A DNA stretch of 64,000 nt from Syntrophomonadaceae bacterium (GTDB lineage Bacteria > Bacillota > DSM-12270 > Thermacetogeniales > Thermacetogeniaceae), in contig DULK01000093.1 of assembly GCA_012840385.1 (NCBI GenBank), positions 62,001-126,000 on the forward strand, in the 5' to 3' direction. Positions 25,809-35,380 of this stretch are shown piece after piece. Position 1 is the stretch's first letter. Each line of letters begins with the position of its first letter. The notes under the pieces are model-generated. The model ran no database searches. It worked only from the letters and a program-made list of their open reading frames with translations, and was not told the origin of the DNA. The position numbers and the translations under genes were made by a program.

Positions 25809-27272
25809 TTGTCATACCGCGATCTTCGTGAATTCATCGGGATTCTAGAAAAGAAAGGCTTGCTGCATCGCATAAAAACAGAGGTGGATCCTGTCTTGGA
25901 GATTACTGAGATCACAGATCGCATCAGCAAACAAGGAGGCCCCGCCCTTCTTTTCGAAAAGGTAAAGGGCTCCGATTATCCCGTGTTAATCAATACCTTT
26001 GGCAGTACAGAAAGGATGAAGCTAGCCCTGGGGGTCGGTAGTTTGGATGAGATCGGGGACCGCATCAGTGAATTGCTGCGGCTTCAGGATCTTCCGGGAT
26101 CTCTGTGGGATAAGGTAAAGCTGCTGCCGCGCCTGGCGGAAATGAGCACTTGGGCACCCAAGACAGTCAAAAAAGCTCCCTGCCAGGAGGTTATTCATCA
26201 AAACGATGCATCACTCGACATCTTTCCCATCCTCAAGTGCTGGCCTGGTGATGGAGGGCGTTATATCACCCTTCCCCTCGTCTTTACGAAGGATCCCGAA
26301 ACCGGACGGCAAAACCTGGGAATGTACCGCCTGCAGGTGTTTGACTCCAGGACCACTGGGATGCACTGGCACATGCACAAGAACGGCGCCGAAAATTACA
26401 GAAAGCACCAGTTGATGAATAAACGGATGGAGGTAGCTGTGGCCCTGGGAGGTGATCCGGCTACCATATATGCTGCGACAGCCCCCCTCCCGCACGGTTT
26501 CGATGAGATGTTCTTTGCCGGTTTTCTTAGAAAACAGGCTGTGGAAATGGTGAAATGCATCACTGTGGATTTGGAGGTGCCGGCGCATGCCGAAATCATT
26601 TTAGAAGGATACGTGGATCTCGACGAGAAGCGGCTGGAGGGCCCCTTCGGGGACCATACCGGCTATTATTCGCTTGCCGACTACTACCCGGTTTTCCACA
26701 TCACCTGTATAACCCACCGCCGTGATGCCATCTACCCGGCAACGGTGGTGGGAAAACCACCCATGGAGGACTGCTTTCTGGCAAAAGCCACCGAACGGAT
26801 CTTTTTACCATTTCTCAAATTCTTTCTCCCCGAAATTGTAGATTATAACCTGCCGATAGAAGGAGTCTTTCATAATTGCGCTGTGGTAGCCATCAAAAAA
26901 AGCTACCCTGGCCATGCCCGGAAGGTCATGTGCGCTCTATGGGGCCTGGGCATGATGATGTTTACCAAAATGATCATTGTCGTAGATGCCCACGTAAATG
27001 TTCACAATATGAATGAAGTATGGTGGAGGGTTTATAATAATGTCGACCCGAAAAGGGATTTTATGTTCGTGGAAGGGCCTGTAGAGGTACTGGATCATGC
27101 CTGTCCTCTCCCATCTTATGGATCTAAAGTTGGAATCGATGCCACTAAGAAAGGCCCCGAAGAAGGGCATTTGCGGGAGTGGCCTGATGAGATTGAAATG
27201 TCCCAACCGATCAAGGATCTAGTAACAGCAAAATGGAAGGAATACGGTTTTAAAGAAGCGGAGGAAAAATGA
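25809..27272 (+). CDS. ubiD: UbiD-family decarboxylase
   Basis: A 487-residue prenylated-FMN decarboxylase. It has FEKVKGSDYPVLINTFGS, the cofactor region MYRLQVFDSRTTGMHWHMHK, the catalytic E-R-E-type block (EGYVDLDEKRLEGPFGDHTGYY) and AIYPATVVGKPPMEDC. It likely removes a carboxyl group during menaquinone side-pathway synthesis, given the neighbouring ubiX and prenyl synthase genes; in the futalosine route this would correspond to MqnL. Start TTG 25809 follows GGAGGGG. It overlaps ubiX by 4 nt. Confidence 0.9.
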   Translation: MSYRDLREFIGILEKKGLLHRIKTEVDPVLEITEITDRISKQGGPALLFEKVKGSDYPVLINTFGSTERMKLALGVGSLDEIGDRISELLRLQDLPGSLWDKVKLLPRLAEMSTWAPKTVKKAPCQEVIHQNDASLDIFPILKCWPGDGGRYITLPLVFTKDPETGRQNLGMYRLQVFDSRTTGMHWHMHKNGAENYRKHQLMNKRMEVAVALGGDPATIYAATAPLPHGFDEMFFAGFLRKQAVEMVKCITVDLEVPAHAEIILEGYVDLDEKRLEGPFGDHTGYYSLADYYPVFHITCITHRRDAIYPATVVGKPPMEDCFLAKATERIFLPFLKFFLPEIVDYNLPIEGVFHNCAVVAIKKSYPGHARKVMCALWGLGMMMFTKMIIVVDAHVNVHNMNEVWWRVYNNVDPKRDFMFVEGPVEVLDHACPLPSYGSKVGIDATKKGPEEGHLREWPDEIEMSQPIKDLVTAKWKEYGFKEAEEK

Positions 27273-27868
27273 TGATACCCTGGGTTGTGGCAATTACAGG
27301 CGCCACAGGTGCAATTTATGCCGAACACACGCTTAAAGCTTTAAAATCTGCACAGGAGAGGATTTGTCTCACCATTTCCGGTCCCGGGATGCGTGTCCTC
27401 CATGATGAATTGGGCTGGGTTTTAACCGGGGACCGGCCGGAAATCGAAAGGAGTCTCAGGCATTACCTGGGGTATACTCATGGAGATAATGCCCTTTCGT
27501 ACTATGACTGGCAGGATATCGGATGCGATTTGGCGAGCGGCTCCTTTCTCACCAAGGGGATGCTGGTTGTGCCCTGTAGTATGGCAACTCTGGCAGGAAT
27601 TGCTAATGGCATGTCTCGCAATCTTATTGAGCGGGCTGCGGATGTTACCCTTAAAGAGCGGAGGCCTCTGGTACTTGTGCCCAGAGAAACCCCCCTAAAT
27701 CCCATTCATCTGAGGAATATGCTTGCTTTGGCGGAGATCGGTGTACATATTGTACCTCCAATGCCTTCATTTTACTTTGGTCCGCGTGATATTGAAGATT
27801 TGGTAAGTTTTTTCGTGGAACGGGTCCTGGGTTTGATAGGCGTGAAAAGTACTTCCCCGTATAAATAA
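27269..27868 (+). CDS. ubiX: UbiX flavin prenyltransferase
   Basis: A 199-residue flavoprotein that attaches a dimethylallyl unit to FMN, making the cofactor of UbiD. AITGATGAIYAEHTLKAL is the N-terminal FMN motif; LVVPCSMATLAGIANGMSRNLIERAADV and LVLVPRETPLNPIHLRNML are family signatures. Its ATG overlaps the ubiD stop (ATGA), showing translational coupling with its client enzyme. Confidence 0.93.
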   Translation: MMIPWVVAITGATGAIYAEHTLKALKSAQERICLTISGPGMRVLHDELGWVLTGDRPEIERSLRHYLGYTHGDNALSYYDWQDIGCDLASGSFLTKGMLVVPCSMATLAGIANGMSRNLIERAADVTLKERRPLVLVPRETPLNPIHLRNMLALAEIGVHIVPPMPSFYFGPRDIEDLVSFFVERVLGLIGVKSTSPYK

Positions 27869-27950
27869 CATGTTTAAAAAATTCAATTGAAGGGTTTTAT
27901 GTCTATCATGCCGAAGTATTAGATCGTTCTTGAACTGGGATGAGGGATGC

Positions 27951-28919
27951 ATGGCCTACCGGGAAATATTAAAGGAAATTAAAACTGAATTGGATTACGT
28001 TGAGAACGAACTAAAAAAATATTCCTACAGTTCGGATACCATTTTAGGAGAGTCATCCGGACACCTGCTTCGGGCCGGTGGGAAAAGATTGCGGCCGGCC
28101 TTCGTGATCCTTGCGGCCAAGTTTTTTAATTATTATATAGAGCGGATTGCTCCCCTTGCTGTGGCTATCGAATTGATTCACATGGCTTCTCTCGTGCATG
28201 ATGATGTTATTGACGGTTCACCGACGCGGCGAGGAATTCCGACCGTAAGCGCCAAATGGGGGGATGCTATCGCCCTGTTTACCGGTGATTATCTTTTAGC
28301 ACAGGCCCTGATTATTGTTGCCCGGCACACCAATGAAGAGATTGCTCGTCTTCTGGCAAGGGTCAGCCTGCAGATGTGCGAAGGTGAAATTGAGCAAATT
28401 GAGACTGCCGGGAAAATAGACCAGGGACTGCGCATCTACCTGAGAAGGATTAAGCGAAAGACCGCCCTGCTGTTCTCAACCTGCTGTTTTACAGGGGCAC
28501 TGGCCGGTGAAGCCCCCTCCGGCCTGGCAAGGTGTTTAAAGAGATACGGTTATTATGTGGGGATGGCCTTTCAGATTACGGACGATGTGCTGGATTTTGA
28601 GGGAAGTGAAAAAGTTTTTGGAAAGCCGGTTGGCAGCGATCTGCGGCAGGGGATTATCACCCTCCCGGTGTATTACACCCTGAGAAACCGGGAAACAGGG
28701 TGCCGCTTGGCAAATATCCTTGCGAAGGAGGAGAAGCAGGAATCTGACTGGGAAGAGGCCATGGCACTGGTCAGGAGATCTGGCTCCCTTAATTTAGCAA
28801 GGAATTGCAGCATTAGATACCTTGAAAAGGCAAAGAGGGAACTGCTGGCGCTCCCGGATCTCCCACCCCGGAGAGTGCTGGCCGCCATAACTGATTTTGT
28901 CATAAAACGGGATTTTTAA
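27951..28919 (+). CDS. Polyprenyl diphosphate synthase (catalytic subunit)
   Basis: A 322-residue trans-polyprenyl synthase. First Asp-rich motif is LVHDDVIDGSPTRRG (DDxxD), second is QITDDVLDFEG; GGKRLRP and TGDYLLAQAL are also intact. It condenses IPP units onto an allylic primer to make the menaquinone side chain; the ispH product feeds it. It is probably the partner of the HepS-like protein at 25069. ATG 27951 gives the normal length; TTG 27930 would add seven residues. Confidence 0.9.
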   Translation: MAYREILKEIKTELDYVENELKKYSYSSDTILGESSGHLLRAGGKRLRPAFVILAAKFFNYYIERIAPLAVAIELIHMASLVHDDVIDGSPTRRGIPTVSAKWGDAIALFTGDYLLAQALIIVARHTNEEIARLLARVSLQMCEGEIEQIETAGKIDQGLRIYLRRIKRKTALLFSTCCFTGALAGEAPSGLARCLKRYGYYVGMAFQITDDVLDFEGSEKVFGKPVGSDLRQGIITLPVYYTLRNRETGCRLANILAKEEKQESDWEEAMALVRRSGSLNLARNCSIRYLEKAKRELLALPDLPPRRVLAAITDFVIKRDF

Positions 28920-28937
28920 GTTATCTGGGGGGATAAC

Positions 28938-29705
28938 ATGTCTGAACATGATCATGATCAAATAAATGGTGCAACTATGCCGTTGCTAAAGCACCTTGAA
29001 GAACTCAGGAAAGTCATTATCATCTCCCTGATTGCGATTGGCGTTGCCAGTATCGCAGCGTTCTATTTTGTCAATCAGATATTAGCCATTATTATGAAAC
29101 CTCTAACCCAGCAAGGCCTGAAACCTGTTGTTCTTACAATGACAGAAGGGATCTTTACGAAATTTCAAATCGCTTTAATCGCCGGAATCGTGCTGGCTTC
29201 TCCCGTTTTACTCTGGCAGATCTGGCGTTTTATCGTCCCTGCTCTTTATCCCCACGAGAGAAGATATGTGATCAGGTTGGTCCCGATTTCCATATTCCTT
29301 TTTGCCGGCGGGGTTGTTTTTGCCTATTATACGGTTTTTCCCCTGGCAGTTTTCGTCTTGCTGAAACTGGCAGGGGAATTTAACCCGATGCTTACAATAG
29401 GCAAGTATCTTTCCTTCACCCTTTCTTTTCTTATTCCTTTTGGGCTGATTTTCGAGTTTCCCCTGGTTATTTACTTCCTCACTAAGATCGGTGTGATTAC
29501 ACCTCAATGGTTGATTAAGAACCGCAAATACTCAATTGTAGCCACATTTGTTATCGCCGCAATCTTAACGCCCGGCCCCGATCCCCTGTCTCAATCCATT
29601 ATGGCTGCTCCTATGCTGATTTTGTACGAGGCCGGGATCATCGTGGCCAAACTGGTTTACAGGAAGAAAGAGGCGAGCGCTCTTGAGCTTGCCGAAGAAA
29701 CCTAG
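28938..29705 (+). CDS. tatC: Sec-independent protein translocase subunit TatC
   Basis: A 255-residue integral membrane protein with six hydrophobic segments. It has MPLLKHLEELRKVIIISL at the N-terminus, the conserved PALYPHERRYV loop and the FGLIFEFPLVIYFL region. TatC binds twin-arginine signal peptides. The next gene encodes a Tat-signal formate dehydrogenase, so the placement is meaningful. No tatA is seen in this window. Confidence 0.94.
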   Translation: MSEHDHDQINGATMPLLKHLEELRKVIIISLIAIGVASIAAFYFVNQILAIIMKPLTQQGLKPVVLTMTEGIFTKFQIALIAGIVLASPVLLWQIWRFIVPALYPHERRYVIRLVPISIFLFAGGVVFAYYTVFPLAVFVLLKLAGEFNPMLTIGKYLSFTLSFLIPFGLIFEFPLVIYFLTKIGVITPQWLIKNRKYSIVATFVIAAILTPGPDPLSQSIMAAPMLILYEAGIIVAKLVYRKKEASALELAEET

Positions 29706-29753
29706 GATCTAAGCAAGTCATTCAAAATTAGCTTAATTTCCTCAATTATTCAA

Positions 29754-29779
29754 AGTTCCTTTGTAGAAGGGGCTTTTTT
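29754..29779 (+). terminator. Terminator after tatC
   Basis: AGTTCCTT (29754-29761) pairs with AAGGGGCT (29767-29774) using two G-T pairs, followed by five further T. The rest of the gap up to 29932 is A-rich; I see no gene in it. Confidence 0.65.
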
Positions 29780-29932
29780 CGTTTATTCAAGCAGGAATTT
29801 ATTACAGAATAGAGAATAAATTAAAGGGGCTGGGCTTGTGATAAAAATCGCCGAGGGGAGGTGAAACCCAACAAAGTTTAAAAGGATGTTAACCCATCAA
29901 AAAAATCTAATAAAAAAGGAGTGAGGTTTTAG

Positions 29933-32900
29933 GTGAGAATCACCAGGCGCGAATTTCTTAAAATTTCTAGCGCCGCAATTGCCACCTTGCCGGTTCTTGG
30001 TTTCGACCTCACACCTGCGATGGCCCAAATAGGGGAATTCCGGATAAAAAACGTGAAACCGGTTCCCACCATTTGTCCCTATTGTGGGTGTGGCTGTGGT
30101 TTGGTCGTATACGCAGCAGACGGAAAGGTGATCGCCACCGAGGGGGACCCCGATCATCCAATTAACCAAGGTTCAACATGTGCTAAGGGGGCAGCGCTTT
30201 ATCAGATTTACGATAACCCGCGGCGGATGCGTAAACCCCTTTATCGAGCACCATACAGTGATCATTGGGAAGAAAAAGATTGGGGTTGGGTATTAGACAG
30301 AATCGTTGAAAAGATCAAGGCAACAAGGGATAAGAATTTTATCACGAAAGAAACCGTTAAGGTAAAAGATGAGAAAACCGGTGTTGAGAGTGACGTAGAA
30401 ATTAATGTCAACAGGACCGAAGCAATAGCGACTCTGGGCGGAGCCGCTCTGGACAATGAGGAATGTTACCTTTATACGAAGCTGGCGCGCACCCTGGGCG
30501 TGGTTTACGTTGAGCACCAGGCCCGTTTGTGACACGGTTCCACGGTCACCGGTCTGGGACCAACATTTGGTAGAGGCGCAATGACAAACCACTGGGTTGA
30601 TTTGCGGAACACGGATTGTGCTCTGATCATAGGCAGCAACGCTGCTGAAAACCATCCGATGGCTTTTAAATGGTTGACAGAAGCGCGGGAAAAACGGGGG
30701 GCCAAAATAATCAGCGTCGATCCGCGTTTTACCCGGACGTCGGCAAGAGCGGATATCTATGCACCAATGCGTTCGGGAACAGACGTTGCATTCATCGGCG
30801 GTCTGATCAATTACGTTATCCAGAATAATCTTTATTTTCATGATTACGTGGTCAATTATACGAATGCCGCTTATATAATTGACGACGGTTACGAGTTCAA
30901 GGACGGTCTGTTCAGTGGTTACGATCCCGAGCAGCGCAAGTATGACCAGAAGACGTGGGCTTACAAGACCGATCCGGCTGACCCGGATAAAAAGCCTTTG
31001 AAGGATCCGACCCTCCAGAATCCGCGCTGCGTTTTCCAACTGCTCAAGAAACACTTTGAGCGATATGATGTAGACACAGTTTGCAAGATCACAGGTACTC
31101 CCAAGGACGTTTACTTGAAGGTGGCGGAGACTTTTGCCGCTACTGGAAAACCCGACAAGTCAGGCACCATCTGCTACGCCATGGGTACCTGCCAGCACTC
31201 TAATGCTTCCCAGAACATCAGGGCTTACTCCATCCTGCAGCTTTTGTTAGGCAATATGGGGATACCCGGTGGTGGCATCAACGCCCTGCGCGGAGAGTCC
31301 AACGTCCAGGGATCTACTGATATGGGCCTGCTCTCGCATCTTCTCACGGCATACTTGAATGCCCCGACGAACGATGCGGCCTACAAGGACCTGGCAGGTT
31401 ACATTAAAAAAGAGACTCCGAAATGGGGCTTTAAGACCAATACGCCCAAGTGGATTATCAGCATGCTGAAGGCATGGTATGGTGACGCAGCCACCAAGGA
31501 AAACGATTACTGCTACCAGTACCTGCCCAAGCGGGACGCCAAACGCAACTTTACCCATATCGGCCTGTTTGAAGCCATGTATGAAGGCAAGATTAAAGGC
31601 GTCCTGATCTTTGGAGCGAACCCTGTGGTCGGCGGTCCCAACGCCAACAAGGAAGCTAAGGCCCTTGAGAACCTGGACTGGATGGTTGCCGTGGACCTGT
31701 GGGAGACGGAAACCTCCACCTTCTGGTCGAGGGAAGCAGGCGCAGATCCGTCGAAGATCAAAACAGAGGTCTTCTTCTTGCCTGCATGTTCATCCTACGA
31801 GAAACAGGGTACCGTCAGCAACAGCGGACGCTGGATCCAGTTCCGCTGGAAGGCTGTGGATCCGCTCGGGGAATCCCGCAGCGATCTGGAAATCCTGTAT
31901 GAATTAGGGAAGCGAATCAAGGAAGCCTATGCCGGGAGCACGGATCCGAAGGATAAACCGCTCCTGGACATGACCTGGGATTACCCCGAGGAAGAAGAAA
32001 AGCTGCTGGATGAGGTACAGCGGGAGATCAATGGCTATGATTTAACCACAAAGAAGCTGCTGCCTAAGTTCGCGGATCTCAAGGACGACGGCACGACTTC
32101 CTGTGGGGTCTGGATCTACTGCGGCATGTACACCGAAGAAGGGAACAAGACCCAGAAGCGGGACAACAAGGATACCACCGGAATTGGACAGTATCCCAAT
32201 TGGGCGTTTGCCTGGCCGGTAAACCGGAGGATTATTTACAACCGCTGCTCTGCTGATCTCTCCGGAAACCCCTGGTCAGAAGCGAAGAAGGTTATCTGGT
32301 GGGATCCGACCAAAGGAGACCCGGCCAAAGGAGAGAAGGGCAAGTGGGTCGGCCTTGACGTGCCAGACTTTATAGCAACGGTTGCACCTTCTGATCCCGA
32401 TGGATCAAAGCCCTTTATCATGCATCCGGATGGCGTTGGCGGACTCTTCGCGAAAATGGCCGACGGGCCCTTCCCCGAGCACTACGAGCCTTGGGAGTCA
32501 CCGGTACAGAACATCCTCTCCTCCATACAGTTTGACCCAGCGGCAAAGATCTGGCAGTCGCCGATGAACGAACAGGGTACACCGGACAAGTACCCGATTA
32601 TCGGGACAACTTACAGGGTTGTGGAGCACTGGCAGGCAGGCGCTATGACCCGCAACTTGCCGTGGCTGGCGGAACTCATGCCCAATGTGTTTGTGGAGAT
32701 GAGCGAAGAGCTGGCGAAAGAAAAGGGGATTCAGAACGGGGATATAGTTACTGTAGAATCAGCGCGGGGCAAGGTGACCGCAGTGGCCTGTGTAACCAAG
32801 CGTTTTAAACCGTTCAATATCAACGGGAAGATTGTTCACGAGATTGGCATCCTCTGGCATTACGGTTACAAGGGCGTGGCTGTTGGCGATCCTGCCAACC

Positions 32901-32986
32901 GTCTAACACCCCATATCGGTGATGCGAACTCAAACACACCAGAATACAAAGCCTGGCTATGCGATGTCTACAAGGGGGTGAAGTAA
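29933..32986 (+). CDS. fdhA: Formate dehydrogenase catalytic subunit, selenocysteine-containing, Tat-exported
   Basis: 1017 residues, read through TGA 30530-30532 as selenocysteine 200. The frames on both sides are identical, and the joined residues ARL-U-HGSTVTGLGPTFGRGAM match the FdnG/FdhF active site (U-H-G). The Tat signal is TRREFLK (Arg5, Arg6) with AMA cleavage near residue 31. The [4Fe-4S] site is CPYCGCGCG (48-56) plus Cys83. The molybdopterin guanine dinucleotide domains follow, ending with the MopB C-terminal barrel (MSEELAKEKGIQNGDIVTVESARG). It oxidises formate or reduces CO2 outside the membrane. GTG 29933 has AAGGAG upstream. It forms an operon with fdhB and fdhC; Mo versus W cannot be told. 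Confidence 0.95.
30530..30572 (+). promoter_or_regulatory. Bacterial SECIS element for Sec200 of FdhA
   Basis: Directly after TGA 30530-30532. The stem GGTC (30544-30547), bulged A, CC (30549-30550) pairs with GG (30556-30557) and GACC (30558-30561), exposing the apical loop GGTCT (30551-30555). The loop starts 18 nt after the TGA. Loop sequence and spacing agree with the E. coli fdhF SECIS as I recall it, where SelB binds the G-G-U loop. SelA, SelB, SelC and SelD must be encoded elsewhere. Confidence 0.9.
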
Positions 32987-33778
32987 TTGGCAAAAGGGTA
33001 CCTTGTTGATACCACAAAGTGCATCGGCTGCCGGGGGTGCGTTGTTGCCTGCAAGAACTGGAACCAACTCCCGGCTGAACCCACCGGGTTCAAGGGAACG
33101 TACCAGACTGTGGCCGACTTTTCAGGTAACACCTTTACATACATCGGCTTCAACGAATATGAAGAGAACGGGCAATTGAAGTGGTATTTCACGAAGCGCC
33201 AGTGCATGCACTGCCTGGACCCGGCCTGCATGAAGGTATGCCCCCAGAAGGCCATCAGCATAGTTGACGGAGCAGTTGTCAGGGACTACGGTAAATGCGC
33301 CGGGTGCCAGTACTGCGCATCGGCCTGCCCCTTTCATGTGCCGAGGTACAATACCAAAATCAACAAAGAGACCAAGTGCTCTATGTGTGCAGAACGTGTT
33401 GCCGAAGGCATGCTTCCCGCCTGTGTGAAGGCCTGTGTAACCGGAGCACTGCAGTTTGGTGAAAGAGACGAGCTTCTTGCGATTGCAAAGGAAAGGGTCA
33501 ACGCTCTTAAAGCCGAATATCCCAATGCACGTGTTTATGGAGAAAACGATGCGGGCGGGACGAGCGTCCTTTATGTGTTGGCGGATGTTCCCAGCAAGTA
33601 TGGTCTGCCCGAGAATCCTCAGGTTTCTGCACTGACAACCGCCTGGCAGAAGTACGTTAAACCTTACGGGCCATGGCTCATTGCCCTAACAGCAGCGGGG
33701 TCAATATTGAGTTTCTTCTCCACCAGGCTGCTGAAGGTCGGCCAGAGGGCCCATGAGGAGGAAAGCTTACATGGTTAA
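32987..33778 (+). CDS. fdhB: Formate dehydrogenase iron-sulfur (beta) subunit
   Basis: A 263-residue FdnH-like electron-transfer subunit with four [4Fe-4S] motifs: CIGCRGCVVACKNW, CMHCLDPACMKVCP, CAGCQYCASACPF and CSMCAERVAEGMLPACVKAC. A C-terminal hydrophobic helix (PWLIALTAAGSILSFF, about 229-245) would anchor it to the outer face of the membrane. It has no signal peptide and so is probably exported with FdhA. TTG 32987 directly follows the fdhA stop. Confidence 0.93.
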   Translation: MAKGYLVDTTKCIGCRGCVVACKNWNQLPAEPTGFKGTYQTVADFSGNTFTYIGFNEYEENGQLKWYFTKRQCMHCLDPACMKVCPQKAISIVDGAVVRDYGKCAGCQYCASACPFHVPRYNTKINKETKCSMCAERVAEGMLPACVKACVTGALQFGERDELLAIAKERVNALKAEYPNARVYGENDAGGTSVLYVLADVPSKYGLPENPQVSALTTAWQKYVKPYGPWLIALTAAGSILSFFSTRLLKVGQRAHEEESLHG

Positions 33779-34427
33779 AAGCGACGAGAAAATCCTGAAG
33801 TGTAGCGGTGGGGCCCGGTTTGTGCATTGGTCCCATACCATTTGCTGGTTTGTGATGCTGTTTTCCGGGCTGGTTCTGTTCAGCGGCTGGTTTAACTGGC
33901 TTGCTCCCGTGTTTGGTGGGGCAGATGGCGCCGACTTCATCCATAAGCTCTTTGCCATATTTTTCATAGCAATTCCTCTTATCGGGCTTTTTGTGAAGCC
34001 GCGCAGTTTCATTGAATGGATGAAGATGGCCTTCCGCTGGGGGAAAGATGAATTCGTGTTTATGATGAAGTTCCCCTTTGATTTCATTGGCTTCAAGGTG
34101 AATATGCCCCCTCAGGAAAGGATCAATGCCGGCCAGAAGATCAATTCTATACTGTTTCCACTTTTGGGCTTCTTCCTTGCGTTGAGCGGGACCATCATGT
34201 GGTTTGCCGATAACTTCCCGGTCTGGCTGGTCCAGCTTGCCTACATTGTCCATGACTGCTGCTGGATTATCGGGACCGCCCAGGTCTGTTTCCATGCCTA
34301 CCTTGGATCGCTGCACCCGGGTTCCGGTGAATCCTTCTGGGCAATGTTTGGTGACGGCAAGGTAAGGGCCAGCTGGGCAAAGCATCACCACACCAAATGG
34401 TATGAGGAAGTGGTGGGGAGAGAGTAA
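33771..34427 (+). CDS. fdhC: Formate dehydrogenase gamma subunit (cytochrome b)
   Basis: A 218-residue FdnI-like diheme cytochrome b with four membrane helices. Candidate heme ligands are His in RFVHWSHTICW, DFIHKLFA, YIVHDCC and CFHAYLGSLHPG. It passes electrons between FdhB and menaquinone, so the enzyme needs the heme and quinone made by nearby genes. ATG 33771 follows GAGGAGG (33756-33762) and overlaps the fdhB end by 8 nt. A terminator follows the stop. Confidence 0.9.
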   Translation: MVKSDEKILKCSGGARFVHWSHTICWFVMLFSGLVLFSGWFNWLAPVFGGADGADFIHKLFAIFFIAIPLIGLFVKPRSFIEWMKMAFRWGKDEFVFMMKFPFDFIGFKVNMPPQERINAGQKINSILFPLLGFFLALSGTIMWFADNFPVWLVQLAYIVHDCCWIIGTAQVCFHAYLGSLHPGSGESFWAMFGDGKVRASWAKHHHTKWYEEVVGRE

Positions 34428-34439
34428 TTGTTAACTTTA

Positions 34440-34471
34440 AAAAGAGGGGGTTTTATCATGCCCCCTCTTTT
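34440..34471 (+). terminator. Terminator after fdhC
   Basis: An 11-bp perfect stem, AAAAGAGGGGG (34440-34450) with CCCCCTCTTTT (34461-34471), around a 10-nt loop. The T tract is the end of the stem itself. It lies where a naive long fdhE reading would put its N-terminus, so it argues for the downstream fdhE start and for partial read-through. Confidence 0.75.
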
Positions 34472-34520
34472 AGCTCTTTGCATCAATTTGCTATTTAAAG
34501 GCAACGAGGAGGAGCAAGCT

Positions 34521-35333
34521 TTGACAGAAATAAACAGTGTGATTGAGAATGCTGTTAAATTGTTCACCGAATTGATAGCTGTCCAGAAGCAATACGCTGG
34601 AAAGATTAAGGTTCCCCAGTTCTCTTTTTCGGAAGATGAAATCACCCGCCATAACGAGGCGGGCGAGGTTTTTTTAAATTTACGCTTGCCATTTTATGAT
34701 GCCGCTCTGTGTTCTGAGTTAAAAGAGGAAATTTGCCGTGTTATAAAGAAACACAGACCGGAGATGGCATCTCGCATCGAAGAAATTAATTCATATCTTT
34801 CCGAAAACCCCGGCATCTTTGAAGAATTTCTTCTTAAAGACCGAAATCTGCCCCTGAAAGATGGGATTCCCAATAATGATCAAGAACTTCTCGGTTTTGT
34901 GGTTTATCAGACGATGCGCCCGTTATTACATAAATATGCCGCCGCAATTCAGCCTTGCTTAAAACCTGAAGAATGGCTGCGGGATTACTGCCCCGTTTGC
35001 GGCGAAAAGGCCAATTTCTCTTATTTGCGCAAGGAGGATGGCAAACGGGTTTTGGTTTGCCCCATGTGCGGTACTGAGTGGCTTTACCGGTACCTCGCCT
35101 GTTCCTGGTGCGGCAACGATAAACATAAAAGCATCAAGTATTTTGAGGTTGCAGAGTTCCCGGCTTACGAGGTCTATCTCTGCGAAAGCTGTCATGGGTA
35201 CCTGAAAACCTTCAACGGGAAAAAAGGGATTGATCACGAGGATTGGCTGCTTGAAGATATAAAAACCTTAACACTGGATATGCTCGCTTTAAAAGAAGGA
35301 TATACCAGAACGGGTCAGAAATTGCTGCAGTAG
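34521..35333 (+). CDS. fdhE: Formate dehydrogenase accessory protein FdhE
   Basis: A 270-residue cytosolic FdhE-family protein with four zinc/iron CxxC pairs in the C-terminal half: CPVCGEKANF, CPMCGTEW, CSWCGND and CESCHGYLKTF. FdhE binds the FDH catalytic subunit before Tat export and is needed for an active enzyme. TTG 34521 is chosen because CGAGGAGGAG lies at 34505-34514; longer readings would run through the fdhC terminator. The position after fdhABC fits the role. Confidence 0.85.
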   Translation: MTEINSVIENAVKLFTELIAVQKQYAGKIKVPQFSFSEDEITRHNEAGEVFLNLRLPFYDAALCSELKEEICRVIKKHRPEMASRIEEINSYLSENPGIFEEFLLKDRNLPLKDGIPNNDQELLGFVVYQTMRPLLHKYAAAIQPCLKPEEWLRDYCPVCGEKANFSYLRKEDGKRVLVCPMCGTEWLYRYLACSWCGNDKHKSIKYFEVAEFPAYEVYLCESCHGYLKTFNGKKGIDHEDWLLEDIKTLTLDMLALKEGYTRTGQKLLQ

Positions 35334-35380
35334 TGCTATAATTACAAACATAACATAGATCGATAGAAGGGAAGCCTGTG

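Noticed and set aside
29840-29932. Molybdenum-cofactor riboswitch before fdhA (CGCCGAGGGGAGGTGAAACCC)
   Set aside because: The surrounding helices of the Moco motif could not be formed.
29933-32986. fdhA as a pseudogene broken by a stop codon
   Set aside because: The stop is TGA at the known Sec position, the frame is unchanged, and a canonical SECIS follows.
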